27,587 nt of DNA from Chryseobacterium sp. (GTDB taxonomy: Bacteria; Bacteroidota; Bacteroidia; Flavobacteriales; Weeksellaceae): positions 1-27,587 of the forward strand of contig JAGNPP010000003.1 in NCBI GenBank assembly GCA_017989575.1, read 5' to 3'. Both the position numbers and the translations under genes were made by a program. Positions 7,832 to 16,191 of this stretch are shown piece after piece (the first letter of the stretch is position 1; each line of letters begins with the position of its first letter). The notes beneath the pieces are model-generated. The model was not told where the DNA came from. It searched no databases and was given only the letters and a program-made list of their open reading frames with translations.

Positions 7832-8848
7832 ATGAAAAATTCAGAACAATTATATAAAGCCATTTCCGAACGCATCCTGATGTTGGACGGCGCAATGGGA
7901 ACAATGATTCAGCGCTACAATTTCTCGGAAGAAGATTATCGCGGTGAACGTTTCAAAGATTGGGAATCCTCACTCAAAGGAAACAACGATTTGCTCTCTT
8001 TGACACAACCTGAAGCGATTGAGGAAATCCACAAAAAATATCTTTTGGCCGGCGCAGACATCATCGAAACCAATACATTTTCCGGAACCACGATTGCGAT
8101 GGCCGATTATCATATGGAAGATTTGGTTTACGAACTCAATTACGAATCAGCCAAAATCGCCCGCAAAGTTTGCGACGAATTTACCGCTCAGAATCCCTAC
8201 AAACCAAGATTTGTTGCAGGTTCCATCGGACCAACCAACAGAACGGCAAGTCTTAGCCCAGACGTGAATGACCCAGGTTATCGCGCCATTACTTTCGATG
8301 AACTGAGAATTGCCTATAAACAACAGGCAGAAGCATTGCTGGACGGCGGTTCTGATATTCTTTTGGTAGAAACCATCTTCGACACACTGAATGCAAAAGC
8401 CGCACTTTTCGCCATCGACCAAATTCAAGAAGAAAGAAAAATCGAAATCCCGATTATGGTTTCCGGAACAATTACCGATGCTTCCGGAAGAACTTTGAGC
8501 GGACAAACCGCCGAAGCTTTCCTGATTTCAGTTTCTCACCTTAACTTATTGAGTGTAGGATTCAATTGTGCTTTGGGTGCAAAACAGCTGACGCCATATT
8601 TGGAAGCAATTTCTTCTCAATCAGAATTCGGAATCTCAGCTTATCCAAATGCCGGCTTACCGAACGCTTTCGGTCAGTACGATGAAACGGCAAGTCAAAT
8701 GGCTGAGCAAGTTCAGGAATATTTGGAAAAAGGACTCATTAATATCATCGGTGGTTGTTGCGGAACGACGCCGGAACATATCAAAGCGATTGCTGATTTG
8801 GCAAATAACTACGAACCTAGAAAAATTGGTCAACTGAATGATTTATAA
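7832..8848 (+). CDS. Methionine synthase, homocysteine-binding subunit (split MetH, N-terminal part)
   Basis: A 338-residue homocysteine S-methyltransferase domain. The zinc ligands that bind and activate the homocysteine thiol are Cys246 (GFNCALGA) and Cys309-Cys310 (GGCCGTTPEH). These positions nearly coincide with Cys247, Cys310 and Cys311 of E. coli MetH. DGAMGTMIQ (19-27), ADIIETNTFSGT and GSIGPTNR are further signatures. The protein matches residues 1 to about 353 of one-chain MetH, so it would work with the product of 9645-12308, which holds the folate, cobalamin and activation domains. Both parts have proper ends, so this looks like a natural two-gene enzyme, a form known in Flavobacteriia, rather than a broken gene. 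The gap between the halves holds a transposase gene. Confidence 0.93.
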   Translation: MKNSEQLYKAISERILMLDGAMGTMIQRYNFSEEDYRGERFKDWESSLKGNNDLLSLTQPEAIEEIHKKYLLAGADIIETNTFSGTTIAMADYHMEDLVYELNYESAKIARKVCDEFTAQNPYKPRFVAGSIGPTNRTASLSPDVNDPGYRAITFDELRIAYKQQAEALLDGGSDILLVETIFDTLNAKAALFAIDQIQEERKIEIPIMVSGTITDASGRTLSGQTAEAFLISVSHLNLLSVGFNCALGAKQLTPYLEAISSQSEFGISAYPNAGLPNAFGQYDETASQMAEQVQEYLEKGLINIIGGCCGTTPEHIKAIADLANNYEPRKIGQLNDL

Positions 8849-8928
8849 ATCAAAGCCAAAACGAGATGCAACCAATAGCATCATAAGTTACAACTGATTG
8901 AAACGATAGCTATTATTAATCTATATAA

Positions 8929-9627
8929 AAGGTCTGAAAGACCGAAATCAACAGTATTGGGTGCAACCCAATGAAACCATAAATTAGCATTTTAATAAGG
9001 TCTGAAAGACCGAAATCTACAACACTAGATTTTCCTTTATAAAACAAAACACAAATAAAAAAATGGGACAATCATTAAATAAAATATATGTTCATCTTGT
9101 TTTTAGTACCAAACATAGAAAACCTTTGATAACGGATTTAATAAAAGGAGAATTGTTTAGTTATCTAGGCGGAATTTGCAAAAATTTGGAATGTAATCCT
9201 ATACAAGTTGGTGGACATCACGACCACATTCATATATTATGTTTATTGTCTAAGAAGGTTGCTTTAATGAAATTGATGGAAGAAGTAAAATCACATTCTT
9301 CAAAATGGATAAAAACAAAAGGAGATGAGTTTGAAGATTTTTATTGGCAAAATGGTTATGGTGCATTTTCTGTCAATCCTACAGAATTGGAAATTGTGAA
9401 AAATTATATATTAAACCAAGAAGAACATCATAAAAGAAAAACATTTCAAGAAGAGTTTTTAGCTTTTCTAAAAAAATACAATGTTGAGTATGACGATAAA
9501 TATGTTTGGGACTAAGATTTTCTTAAATACCCAAAGTTATTGATTGCGCCCTTTCAGGGCTTCGCGTCGTTTCGCATATTTTTTCATCGGGCGAAACCCG
9601 ATGCTGGTGATTTAGCTACTTCGTAGC
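8929..9627 (+). mobile_element. RAYT/IS200-like element with flanking REP-type hairpins
   Basis: The unit comprises the transposase gene (9063-9515) and hairpins on both sides. On the left: GGTCTGAAAGACC at 8931-8943 and again at 8999-9011, inside an identical 21-bp direct repeat (8929-8949 and 8997-9017), and a 7-bp stem ATTGGGT/ACCCAAT at 8956-8972. On the right: GCCCTTTCAGGGC (9548-9560), CATCGGG/CCCGATG (9585-9603) and GCTACTTCGTAGC (9615-9627). The loop core CTGAAAG on the left is the reverse complement of CTTTCAG on the right. The exact ends are not defined, and GATGC/GCATC at 8865-8882 may belong to it too. No target-site duplication is expected for this class. Confidence 0.75.
9063..9515 (+). 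CDS. IS200/IS605-like Y1 transposase (REP-associated tyrosine transposase)
   Basis: A complete 150-residue single-domain HUH endonuclease of the Y1 transposase family. The metal-binding HUH motif is His55-Ile-His57 (HDHIHIL), and the nucleophile is probably Tyr115 in IVKNYILNQEEHHKRKTF. The N-terminus YVHLVFSTKHRKPL is typical. It would cut and join single-stranded DNA at hairpins. The gene is intact and A+T-rich, and lies in the direction of the met operon between the two methionine synthase genes. The hairpins on both sides, arranged in opposite orientation, favour a RAYT or a short IS200-type element. No accessory tnpB gene is present. Calling it RAYT rather than IS200 rests on the hairpin context. 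Confidence 0.9.
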   Translation: MGQSLNKIYVHLVFSTKHRKPLITDLIKGELFSYLGGICKNLECNPIQVGGHHDHIHILCLLSKKVALMKLMEEVKSHSSKWIKTKGDEFEDFYWQNGYGAFSVNPTELEIVKNYILNQEEHHKRKTFQEEFLAFLKKYNVEYDDKYVWD

Positions 9628-9644
9628 ACAAAATGAAAAACAAA

Positions 9645-12308
9645 ATGAAATACTTAAAATTATCAGGTCTTGAACCTCTAATTATAACACCGGAATCCAA
9701 TTTTATCAATGTTGGAGAGAGAACCAATGTGGCCGGTTCCAAAAAATTTCTTCGATTAATTAAGGAAGAAAAATTCTCCGAAGCGCTCGATATTGCCCGT
9801 CATCAGGTAGATGGTGGCGCACAAATCCTGGATGTCAATTTCGATGACGGATTGATTGACGGAAAAGCATCAATGATAAAATTCCTGAACTTAATTGCTT
9901 CAGAACCCGACATTTCCAGAATCCCAATTATGATTGATTCCTCAAAATGGGAAATTTTGGAAGCTGGATTACAGGTTGTTCAGGGGAAAGCGGTTGTTAA
10001 TTCTATCAGTTTAAAGGAAGGTGAAGAAGAGTTCATCAAACACGCAAAAGCAATCAAACGTTATGGCGCGGCGGTGATTGTAATGGCTTTTGACGAAGTT
10101 GGACAAGCTGATAATTACGAAAGAAGGCTGGAAATTACCAAGCGTTCTTATGACATTTTGGTCAATCAACTCAACTTTCCGGCAGAAGATATTATTTTCG
10201 ATTTGAATATTTTTCCGGTCGCAACAGGGATGGACGAACACCGCAGAAATGCCATCGATTTTATTGAGGCTACACGTTGGGTTCGTACGAATCTTCCTTA
10301 CGCATCTGTGAGTGGTGGCGTTTCCAACGTTTCATTTTCTTTCCGGGGGAATGATTCTGTAAGAGAAGCGATGCACTCCGTTTTCCTTTACCACGCGATA
10401 AAAGCAGGGATGAATATGGGAATCGTAAACCCAACGATGCTCGAAGTTTACGATGAAATTCCGAAAGAACTTTTGGAATTGGTTGAGGACGTGATGCTCG
10501 ATAGAAAAGACGACGCAACCGAAAGATTATTAGACTATTCCGAACGAGTAAAATCCACCAAAAAAGAAAAGGCCGAAGATTTGGCCTGGCGCGAAATGCC
10601 TTTGCAGGAAAGAATCACGCATTCATTGGTGAAAGGACTTGACCGTTTTATTGAAGAAGATACGGAAGAAGCAAGATTGCAAGCTGAAAAACCACTTCAC
10701 GTTATCGAAATAAATTTGATGACCGGAATGGGCGTTGTCGGCGACCTTTTTGGAAGTGGAAAAATGTTTTTGCCTCAAGTCGTAAAATCGGCAAGAGTAA
10801 TGAAAAAAGCCGTGGCTTACCTTCAACCTTTCATCGAAGCAGAAAAAGACGGAACAAGACCTGCGAACGGAAAAATATTGATGGCAACGGTAAAAGGCGA
10901 CGTTCACGACATTGGGAAAAATATTGTGAGTGTGGTTTTGGGTTGTAATAATTATGAAATTGTTGACCTCGGCGTGATGGTTCCGGCAGATAAAATTATT
11001 CAAACTGCAATTGATGAAAAAGTAGATATCATCGGTTTGAGCGGATTAATTACCCCAAGCTTGGATGAAATGGTTCACTTGGCTTCGGAATTAGAAAGAC
11101 GAAATTTGAGTTTCCCATTATTGATTGGTGGCGCAACAACTTCCAAAGCGCACACAGCTGTTAAAATCGCTCCGAAATATGCCAATACAGTTGTTCACGT
11201 GAACGATGCTTCCAGAGCTGTTGGTGTTGTAAGTTCGCTTTTAAATAAAGATAAATCCAGCGTTTATTCTTTGGAATTGAAAAAAGATTACGACGATTTT
11301 CGTGAAAAATTCCTAAACCGACAAGTTGATAAAGAATACGTGACAATTGATGAAGCGAGAAAACAGAAATTCAAAATCGATTGGGAAAATGAAGAGATTC
11401 ATAAGCCAAATAAACTTGGATTTACTGTAATTGAAGACCAAGATTTGGATGAATTAGTTGAATTTATTGACTGGTCGCCGTTTTTCAGAAGCTGGCAATT
11501 GTTTGGGAAATTCCCTGATATTTTGACTGATAATGTTGTTGGAGAACAAGCGACAATTTTATTTAATGAAGCCAAAGCAATGCTCAAGAAAATCCTTCAA
11601 GAAAAAAGCTTTAAAGCAAAAGGAATTTTCGGAATTTTCCCTGCAAATGCGACTGAACGCGATGATATTTTGGTTTATGATGACAATCAAAATGTGATTT
11701 CCACTTTCAGGACTTTACGTCAGCAGCATAAAAAATCGGAAGGAAAAGAATATTTCGCTTTGTCAGATTTTATTGCGCCTGAAAATTCAGCAAAGCAAGA
11801 TTATATCGGTGTTTTCTGTGTTTGTACAGGTTTTGGCGCAGATGAATTGGCGAAGGAATACGAAGATAAAATGGACGATTACAATGCGATCATGGTCAAA
11901 GCTTTGGCAGACCGTTTTGCAGAAGCTTTCGCAGAATATCTTCACAAAAAAGTCAGAACCGAATATTGGGGTTACTCAGAAAATGAAACTTTGACCAATG
12001 ATGATTTGATTAAAGAAAAATATCTGGGAATCCGTCCCGCTCCAGGTTATCCAGCTTGTCCCGACCATTTGGATAAGTTGACCATTTGGGATTTGCTGAA
12101 AGTGGATGAGAAAATCGGTGTGACTTTAACTGAAAGTTTGGCGATGTGGCCAACAGCAGCAGTTTCAGGTTATTATTTTGGTAATGAAAAATCGAAATAT
12201 TTCGGTGTTGGAAAAATCGATGAAGACCAATTGAAAGATTATGCGGAGAGAAAAGATGTCGATTTGGAATATGCGAGAAAATGGCTGAGCCCGAATTTGG
12301 CTGATTAG
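9645..12308 (+). CDS. metH: Methionine synthase, folate/cobalamin/activation part (split MetH, C-terminal part)
   Basis: An 887-residue protein matching residues from about 354 to the end of E. coli MetH. In order it has the methyltetrahydrofolate (pterin-binding) domain, residues about 1-300, starting SGLEPLIITPESNFINVGER and containing DEVGQAD and SGGVSNVSFSFRG; the cobalamin cap and B12 domain, about 310-550, with the cobalt ligand His421 in DVHDIGKN; and the AdoMet-dependent reactivation domain, about 560-887, with RPAPGYPACPDH. It moves a methyl group from methyl-THF through cobalamin to homocysteine held by the 338-residue partner encoded upstream. A second in-frame ATG lies at 9633, five bases after a hairpin of the inserted element; I prefer 9645 because MKYLKLSGLEPL is the usual start. 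metF follows 38 nt downstream. Confidence 0.95.
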   Translation: MKYLKLSGLEPLIITPESNFINVGERTNVAGSKKFLRLIKEEKFSEALDIARHQVDGGAQILDVNFDDGLIDGKASMIKFLNLIASEPDISRIPIMIDSSKWEILEAGLQVVQGKAVVNSISLKEGEEEFIKHAKAIKRYGAAVIVMAFDEVGQADNYERRLEITKRSYDILVNQLNFPAEDIIFDLNIFPVATGMDEHRRNAIDFIEATRWVRTNLPYASVSGGVSNVSFSFRGNDSVREAMHSVFLYHAIKAGMNMGIVNPTMLEVYDEIPKELLELVEDVMLDRKDDATERLLDYSERVKSTKKEKAEDLAWREMPLQERITHSLVKGLDRFIEEDTEEARLQAEKPLHVIEINLMTGMGVVGDLFGSGKMFLPQVVKSARVMKKAVAYLQPFIEAEKDGTRPANGKILMATVKGDVHDIGKNIVSVVLGCNNYEIVDLGVMVPADKIIQTAIDEKVDIIGLSGLITPSLDEMVHLASELERRNLSFPLLIGGATTSKAHTAVKIAPKYANTVVHVNDASRAVGVVSSLLNKDKSSVYSLELKKDYDDFREKFLNRQVDKEYVTIDEARKQKFKIDWENEEIHKPNKLGFTVIEDQDLDELVEFIDWSPFFRSWQLFGKFPDILTDNVVGEQATILFNEAKAMLKKILQEKSFKAKGIFGIFPANATERDDILVYDDNQNVISTFRTLRQQHKKSEGKEYFALSDFIAPENSAKQDYIGVFCVCTGFGADELAKEYEDKMDDYNAIMVKALADRFAEAFAEYLHKKVRTEYWGYSENETLTNDDLIKEKYLGIRPAPGYPACPDHLDKLTIWDLLKVDEKIGVTLTESLAMWPTAAVSGYYFGNEKSKYFGVGKIDEDQLKDYAERKDVDLEYARKWLSPNLAD

Positions 12309-12346
12309 ACTTTGAATTTTAAACCTTGAATTTTTGAATTAAAATA

Positions 12347-13303
12347 ATGAAAATTACTGACCATATAAAAAACGCCAACGGAAAAACGCTTTTCTCTTTC
12401 GAAATTGTTCCGCCACAAAAAGGCGTCGGAATCGCAGATTTATACAAAAATATTGACCCTTTGATGGAGTTCAATCCGCCTTTTATTGATGTGACCACTT
12501 CCCGCGAAGAATATATTTTCTTGGAAAGAGGAAACGGTTTGATGGAGCGAAAAATCACCAGAATGCGTCCCGGAACTTTGGGAATTTGTTCAGCGATTCA
12601 AAATAAATACAACGTAGATACAGTTCCACACGTCCTTTGCGGAGGCTTTACAAAAGAAGAAACCGAATATCTTTTGGTAGATTGTATGTATTTGGGAATC
12701 AATAACATTGTAGCTCTTCGTGGCGATGCTATGAAAGGCGAAAAATACTTTGAACAGTCAAAAGGTGGTCACAAATATGCTTCGGATTTGGTGAAACAAA
12801 TTCACGATTTGGGAACCGGAAAATACCTTCACGAGGAAATTGTATCAGATGATAATAGCAGTTTCTGCATTGGTGTGGCTGGTTATCCTGAAAAACATAT
12901 CGAGGCACCGTCGATGAATTACGACCTTCAAATGTTGAAGAAAAAAGTGGAAGCAGGCGCAGATTACATCGTCACTCAAATGTTTTTCGATAATCAAAAA
13001 TTCTTTGATTTTGTGAAACAAGCCAGAGAAATCGGGATTGATGTTCCAATCATTCCAGGCATCAAACCAATTGCCACCAAAGGGCATTTGCAAATGTTAC
13101 CACAGGTTTTTAAAATTGATTTACCAGAAAATCTGATTTCAGAAGTTTTAAAGTGTAAAACTAATAGCGATGTTCGTGAAGTTGGGATAGAGTGGGCCAT
13201 CAATCAATGTAAAGAATTGTTAGATTTTGGAATTCCGGTTCTGCATTTTTACTCTATGGGGAAAAGTGATAATATTTTGAAAATCGGGAGAGAGGTTTTT
13301 TAA
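12347..13303 (+). CDS. metF: Methylenetetrahydrofolate reductase
   Basis: A 318-residue flavoprotein of the MetF family that reduces 5,10-methylene-THF to 5-methyl-THF, the methyl donor for the methionine synthase encoded just upstream. The N-terminal FSFEIVPPQKG (16-26) holds the conserved catalytic Glu19. VTTSREEY, LRGDAM, GVAGYPEKH and the C-terminal FYSMGKSD are family features, and DYIVTQMFFDN is a typical FAD/folate site block. The length matches bacterial MetF without a regulatory domain. It is the last gene of the operon and is followed by a hairpin terminator, so it is probably under the SAM riboswitch, at a distance of about 8.5 kb. Confidence 0.95.
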   Translation: MKITDHIKNANGKTLFSFEIVPPQKGVGIADLYKNIDPLMEFNPPFIDVTTSREEYIFLERGNGLMERKITRMRPGTLGICSAIQNKYNVDTVPHVLCGGFTKEETEYLLVDCMYLGINNIVALRGDAMKGEKYFEQSKGGHKYASDLVKQIHDLGTGKYLHEEIVSDDNSSFCIGVAGYPEKHIEAPSMNYDLQMLKKKVEAGADYIVTQMFFDNQKFFDFVKQAREIGIDVPIIPGIKPIATKGHLQMLPQVFKIDLPENLISEVLKCKTNSDVREVGIEWAINQCKELLDFGIPVLHFYSMGKSDNILKIGREVF

Positions 13304-13311
13304 GACAAAAA

Positions 13312-13338
13312 GGGATGTAGTTTGCATCTCTTTTTTTT
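13312..13338 (+). terminator. Terminator of the met operon
   Basis: A 6-bp stem, GGGATG (13312-13317) with CATCTC (13325-13330, one G-T pair), is followed by eight Ts. It lies nine bases after the metF stop codon and separates the met and hut genes. Confidence 0.75.
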
Positions 13339-13361
13339 AATTTTACGATTCAAGATTACAT

Positions 13362-14585
13362 ATGAAATTATCAGGTCCTTTTAAACAAATAGTTACGCTC
13401 AGCAATCTTCCACTCAAAGGAAAATTAAATGACGAATCTTTAGAAATCATCACAAATGGCGGAATTCTTACAGAAAATGGAAAAATTTTAGAAGTCAACG
13501 ATTTCGAATTACTAAAACAAAAATTTCCAAATTCAGAAATCGATTCGATTGAAAACGAGCAAATTGCGCTTCCAGCTTTTGTAGATGCGCACACGCACAT
13601 TTGTTTCGGAGGAAATCGGGCTAATGATTTTGCAATGCGAAATGCCGGAAAAACCTATCTCGAGATTGCCGAATCTGGCGGTGGAATCTGGAGTTCTGTT
13701 CAGCATACAAGAGCATCTTCTGAAGAAGAATTAGTTGAAGGAATTTTAAAACGAGTTGATATTCTAATTAAGCAAGGTATTACAACCATCGAGATAAAAA
13801 GTGGTTACGGATTGAATGTTGATGAGGAACTAAAAATGTTGCGCGCCATCAAAAAAGCCCAGACAAAAACCAAAGCGACCTTGATTCCGACTTGCCTTTC
13901 TGCCCATTTGAAGCCAAGAGATTTCGAAGGTTCATCCGAGGATTATCTTAATTATATTCTTAATGAAATCTTGCCAAAAGTAAAAGAAGAAAACCTATCA
14001 AATCGGGTTGATATTTTTATTGAGAAATCAGCTTTTCAGCCGGAAGAAAGTAAACAATTCCTTTTGAAAGCTAAAGAATTAGCGTTTCAAATTACCGTTC
14101 ACGCAGACCAATTCACAGCCGGAAGTTCAAGAATTGCGGTGGAAGTTGGCGCAAAATCTGCGGATCATTTGGAAGCGACAATTGATGAAGATATTGAGTT
14201 TCTTGCCAATTCAGAAACCGTTGCGATTGCTTTGCCAGGCGCAAGTTTAGGTTTGGGTGAACCATTTTCGCCAGCCAGAAAAATCCTCGACAAAGGCGGA
14301 ATTCTTGCCATTGCAACCGACTGGAACCCAGGCTCTGCACCAATGGGAAATCTAGTCACTCAAGCTTCAATCTTAGCAACTTATCAAAAATTGACAACGG
14401 CTGAGGTTCTTTCGGCAATCACTTTTCGAAGTGCCTTTGCTTTGGATTTGCACGACCGAGGAATTCTCGCAGAAGGCAAAAAGGCAGATTTCATCACTTA
14501 TGAGACCGATAATTTTCAGAATATCCTTTATCATCAAGGAAGTTTGAAGCCCAAAAATGTTTACATCAACGGAGAAAAAATATAA
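13362..14585 (+). CDS. hutI: Imidazolonepropionase
   Basis: A 407-residue amidohydrolase acting third in histidine breakdown, opening imidazolone-propionate to N-formimidoyl-glutamate. The metal ligands His77 and His79 lie in FVDAHTHICFGGNRANDF, a third histidine in TVHADQFTAG, and the catalytic Asp in AIATDWNPGSAP. The C-terminal GILAEGKKADF belongs to the small beta domain. The length fits the family. hutG starts 3 nt downstream, giving the product to the next enzyme. The histidase and urocanase genes are not in the window, so this is only the lower half of the pathway. No clear promoter was seen in the short gap after the met terminator. Confidence 0.95.
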   Translation: MKLSGPFKQIVTLSNLPLKGKLNDESLEIITNGGILTENGKILEVNDFELLKQKFPNSEIDSIENEQIALPAFVDAHTHICFGGNRANDFAMRNAGKTYLEIAESGGGIWSSVQHTRASSEEELVEGILKRVDILIKQGITTIEIKSGYGLNVDEELKMLRAIKKAQTKTKATLIPTCLSAHLKPRDFEGSSEDYLNYILNEILPKVKEENLSNRVDIFIEKSAFQPEESKQFLLKAKELAFQITVHADQFTAGSSRIAVEVGAKSADHLEATIDEDIEFLANSETVAIALPGASLGLGEPFSPARKILDKGGILAIATDWNPGSAPMGNLVTQASILATYQKLTTAEVLSAITFRSAFALDLHDRGILAEGKKADFITYETDNFQNILYHQGSLKPKNVYINGEKI

Positions 14586-14588
14586 ATT

Positions 14589-15503
14589 ATGTTTGAATGG
14601 ACAGGCCGTTTTGATGGCGAAGAAGAATCTTTTCACCGTATTTTTCAGAGAGCAACAACAGAATCTGATTACGAAACCATCAAACCGAAAGATTTCGTTT
14701 TGCACGGTTTTGCGGTGGATGAAGGTGTAAAACGCAACAAAGGTAGAGTAGGTGCTCAGCAAGCTCCGGATACCATTAGAAAAAATATGTCCAATTTTCC
14801 TGTGACAAATTCTTTTTTTCAACTCAAAGATTTCGGGAATGTAAAATGCGAAAGTGAAGATTTAGAATCTGCACAAAATGAGCTGGCTGAGAAAGTGACA
14901 AAAACGTTATCAAATCAAGGAAAATCTGTTGTTTTAGGTGGCGGACACGAGGTGACGTTTGCCCATTATTCTGGAGTAAAAAAAGCGTTTCCAAATCAAA
15001 AAATCGGAATCATCAACTTCGATGCACATTTTGATAATCGTGAACCAGAAAACGGATTAGCAAGTTCAGGAACTGGATTTTGGCAGATTGCTAAAGAAGG
15101 CGATATTCATTCTTTACATATTGGAATTCAACGAAATAGTAATACAAAAAAGTTGTTTGAAGTTGCAGATGATTTTGGAATGAAATATATTTTGGCTGAC
15201 GAAATCTATTCTGAAAATCTTCCCAATCTTTTATTCACGATTAATCAATTTTTGAATGACTGCGATATCATTTATGTCACGATTTGTATGGATGTTTTCA
15301 ATGCGTCCGTTGCGCCTGGCGTGAGTGCATCGGCTTATAATGGAATTTTCGCAGACCGAAATTTTATGCAGATTTATCGCCATATTTTAAGTTCAGAAAA
15401 AACAAAAGCGCTGGACGTCGCAGAAGTTAATCCAAATTTTGATATTCAGGAAAGAACAGCAAGATTAGCCTCAAGTCTTGTAAATGAATGGTTTATGATT
15501 TAA
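14589..15503 (+). CDS. hutG: Formimidoylglutamase (ureohydrolase family)
   Basis: A 304-residue arginase-fold enzyme that hydrolyses formimidoyl-glutamate to glutamate and formamide. Manganese-site motifs are GGGHE with His120, NFDAHFDNR with Asp145, His147 and Asp149, and the third motif CMDVFNASVAPGVSA with Asp235. The C-terminal DVAEVNPNFD holds the conserved Glu. In most arginases and agmatinases the third motif is DxD; here the first position is Cys233. The role as HutG rests on the motif APGVSA, typical of this subgroup, and on the 3-nt distance to hutI. A HAD phosphatase gene starts 4 nt after the stop. Confidence 0.92.
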   Translation: MFEWTGRFDGEEESFHRIFQRATTESDYETIKPKDFVLHGFAVDEGVKRNKGRVGAQQAPDTIRKNMSNFPVTNSFFQLKDFGNVKCESEDLESAQNELAEKVTKTLSNQGKSVVLGGGHEVTFAHYSGVKKAFPNQKIGIINFDAHFDNREPENGLASSGTGFWQIAKEGDIHSLHIGIQRNSNTKKLFEVADDFGMKYILADEIYSENLPNLLFTINQFLNDCDIIYVTICMDVFNASVAPGVSASAYNGIFADRNFMQIYRHILSSEKTKALDVAEVNPNFDIQERTARLASSLVNEWFMI

Positions 15504-15507
15504 AATT

Positions 15508-16128
15508 ATGAAAGAAAGAGACAGTATTATTTTTGATTTGGACGGAACGCTTTGGAACGCGTCGGAAACAGTTTCAAAAGCTTTTAATGATAGTATAAAG
15601 GAAATTGGATTTGATATTAATATCAATGCTCAAAAAGTGAGAGATTTTTCAGGGATGAAGATGGATGATATTTTTGCTCAGCATTTTAGTTTTATTCCAA
15701 ATGAAAAATTGCAGGAATTTGAAAAAAATTATGCTAAAAAAGAAAGCGATTATCTTAAGAAATTAGGAGGGGAATTGTTCCCGAATGTCAAAGAAACTTT
15801 AGAAAAATTAAATAGAAATTACCGGCTTTTCATTGTCAGCAATTGTATGAAAGGTTATATTGAAAGCTTCATCGAGTTTTTTAGTTTTAATTCGTTTTTT
15901 GAAGATATAGAATGCTACGGAAATGCCGGTTTGCCAAAAGATGTGAATATTAGATTGATTGTGGAAAGAAATAATCTCCAAAATCCGGTCTATGTTGGCG
16001 ATACGATTTGGGATAAGGAATCTTCTGATAAAGCTGGTGTTGATTTCATTTATGCAAGTTATGGATTCGGAACGTTAGAAAATTATGAAACTAAAATTGA
16101 TAACTTCGAAGATCTTTTGAAGTTTTAA
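15508..16128 (+). CDS. HAD-family hydrolase (phosphoglycolate phosphatase-like)
   Basis: A 206-residue haloacid dehalogenase superfamily protein. Motif I is DLDGT with the nucleophile Asp10 and Asp12, the cap region is helical (about 15-85) as in subfamily IA, motif II is the Ser in FIVSNCMKGYI, the motif III lysine lies in GLPKDVN, and motif IV is VGDTIWDKESSDKAG. This fits a small phosphatase acting on phosphorylated metabolites; the substrate cannot be told. The gene starts 4 nt after hutG and ends at a strong terminator, so it belongs to the hut transcription unit, although a role in histidine breakdown is not known to me. Confidence 0.88.
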   Translation: MKERDSIIFDLDGTLWNASETVSKAFNDSIKEIGFDININAQKVRDFSGMKMDDIFAQHFSFIPNEKLQEFEKNYAKKESDYLKKLGGELFPNVKETLEKLNRNYRLFIVSNCMKGYIESFIEFFSFNSFFEDIECYGNAGLPKDVNIRLIVERNNLQNPVYVGDTIWDKESSDKAGVDFIYASYGFGTLENYETKIDNFEDLLKF

Positions 16129-16134
16129 TTTCAG

Positions 16135-16170
16135 AAAAAAACCTCATCAAAATAATGATGAGGTTTTTTT
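16135..16170. terminator. Two-way terminator
   Basis: A 15-bp perfect stem (16135-16149 with 16156-16170) around a 6-nt loop, core CCTCATCA/TGATGAGG, has an A run on one side and a T run on the other. It can end the HAD gene transcript on the plus strand and the DUF2911 gene transcript on the minus strand. Confidence 0.9.
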
Positions 16171-16191
16171 ACATTCAATTTTGAAATCAAA

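Noticed and set aside
8929..9017. CRISPR-like array from the two 21-bp repeats
   Set aside because: Only two copies, with a hairpin in the spacer and no cas genes; they fit REP-type hairpins of the adjacent transposase.
8849..9632. metH inactivated by insertion of the transposase gene
   Set aside because: Both metH parts have their own start, stop and complete domains, and the split falls on the domain boundary known from split MetH in Flavobacteriia.
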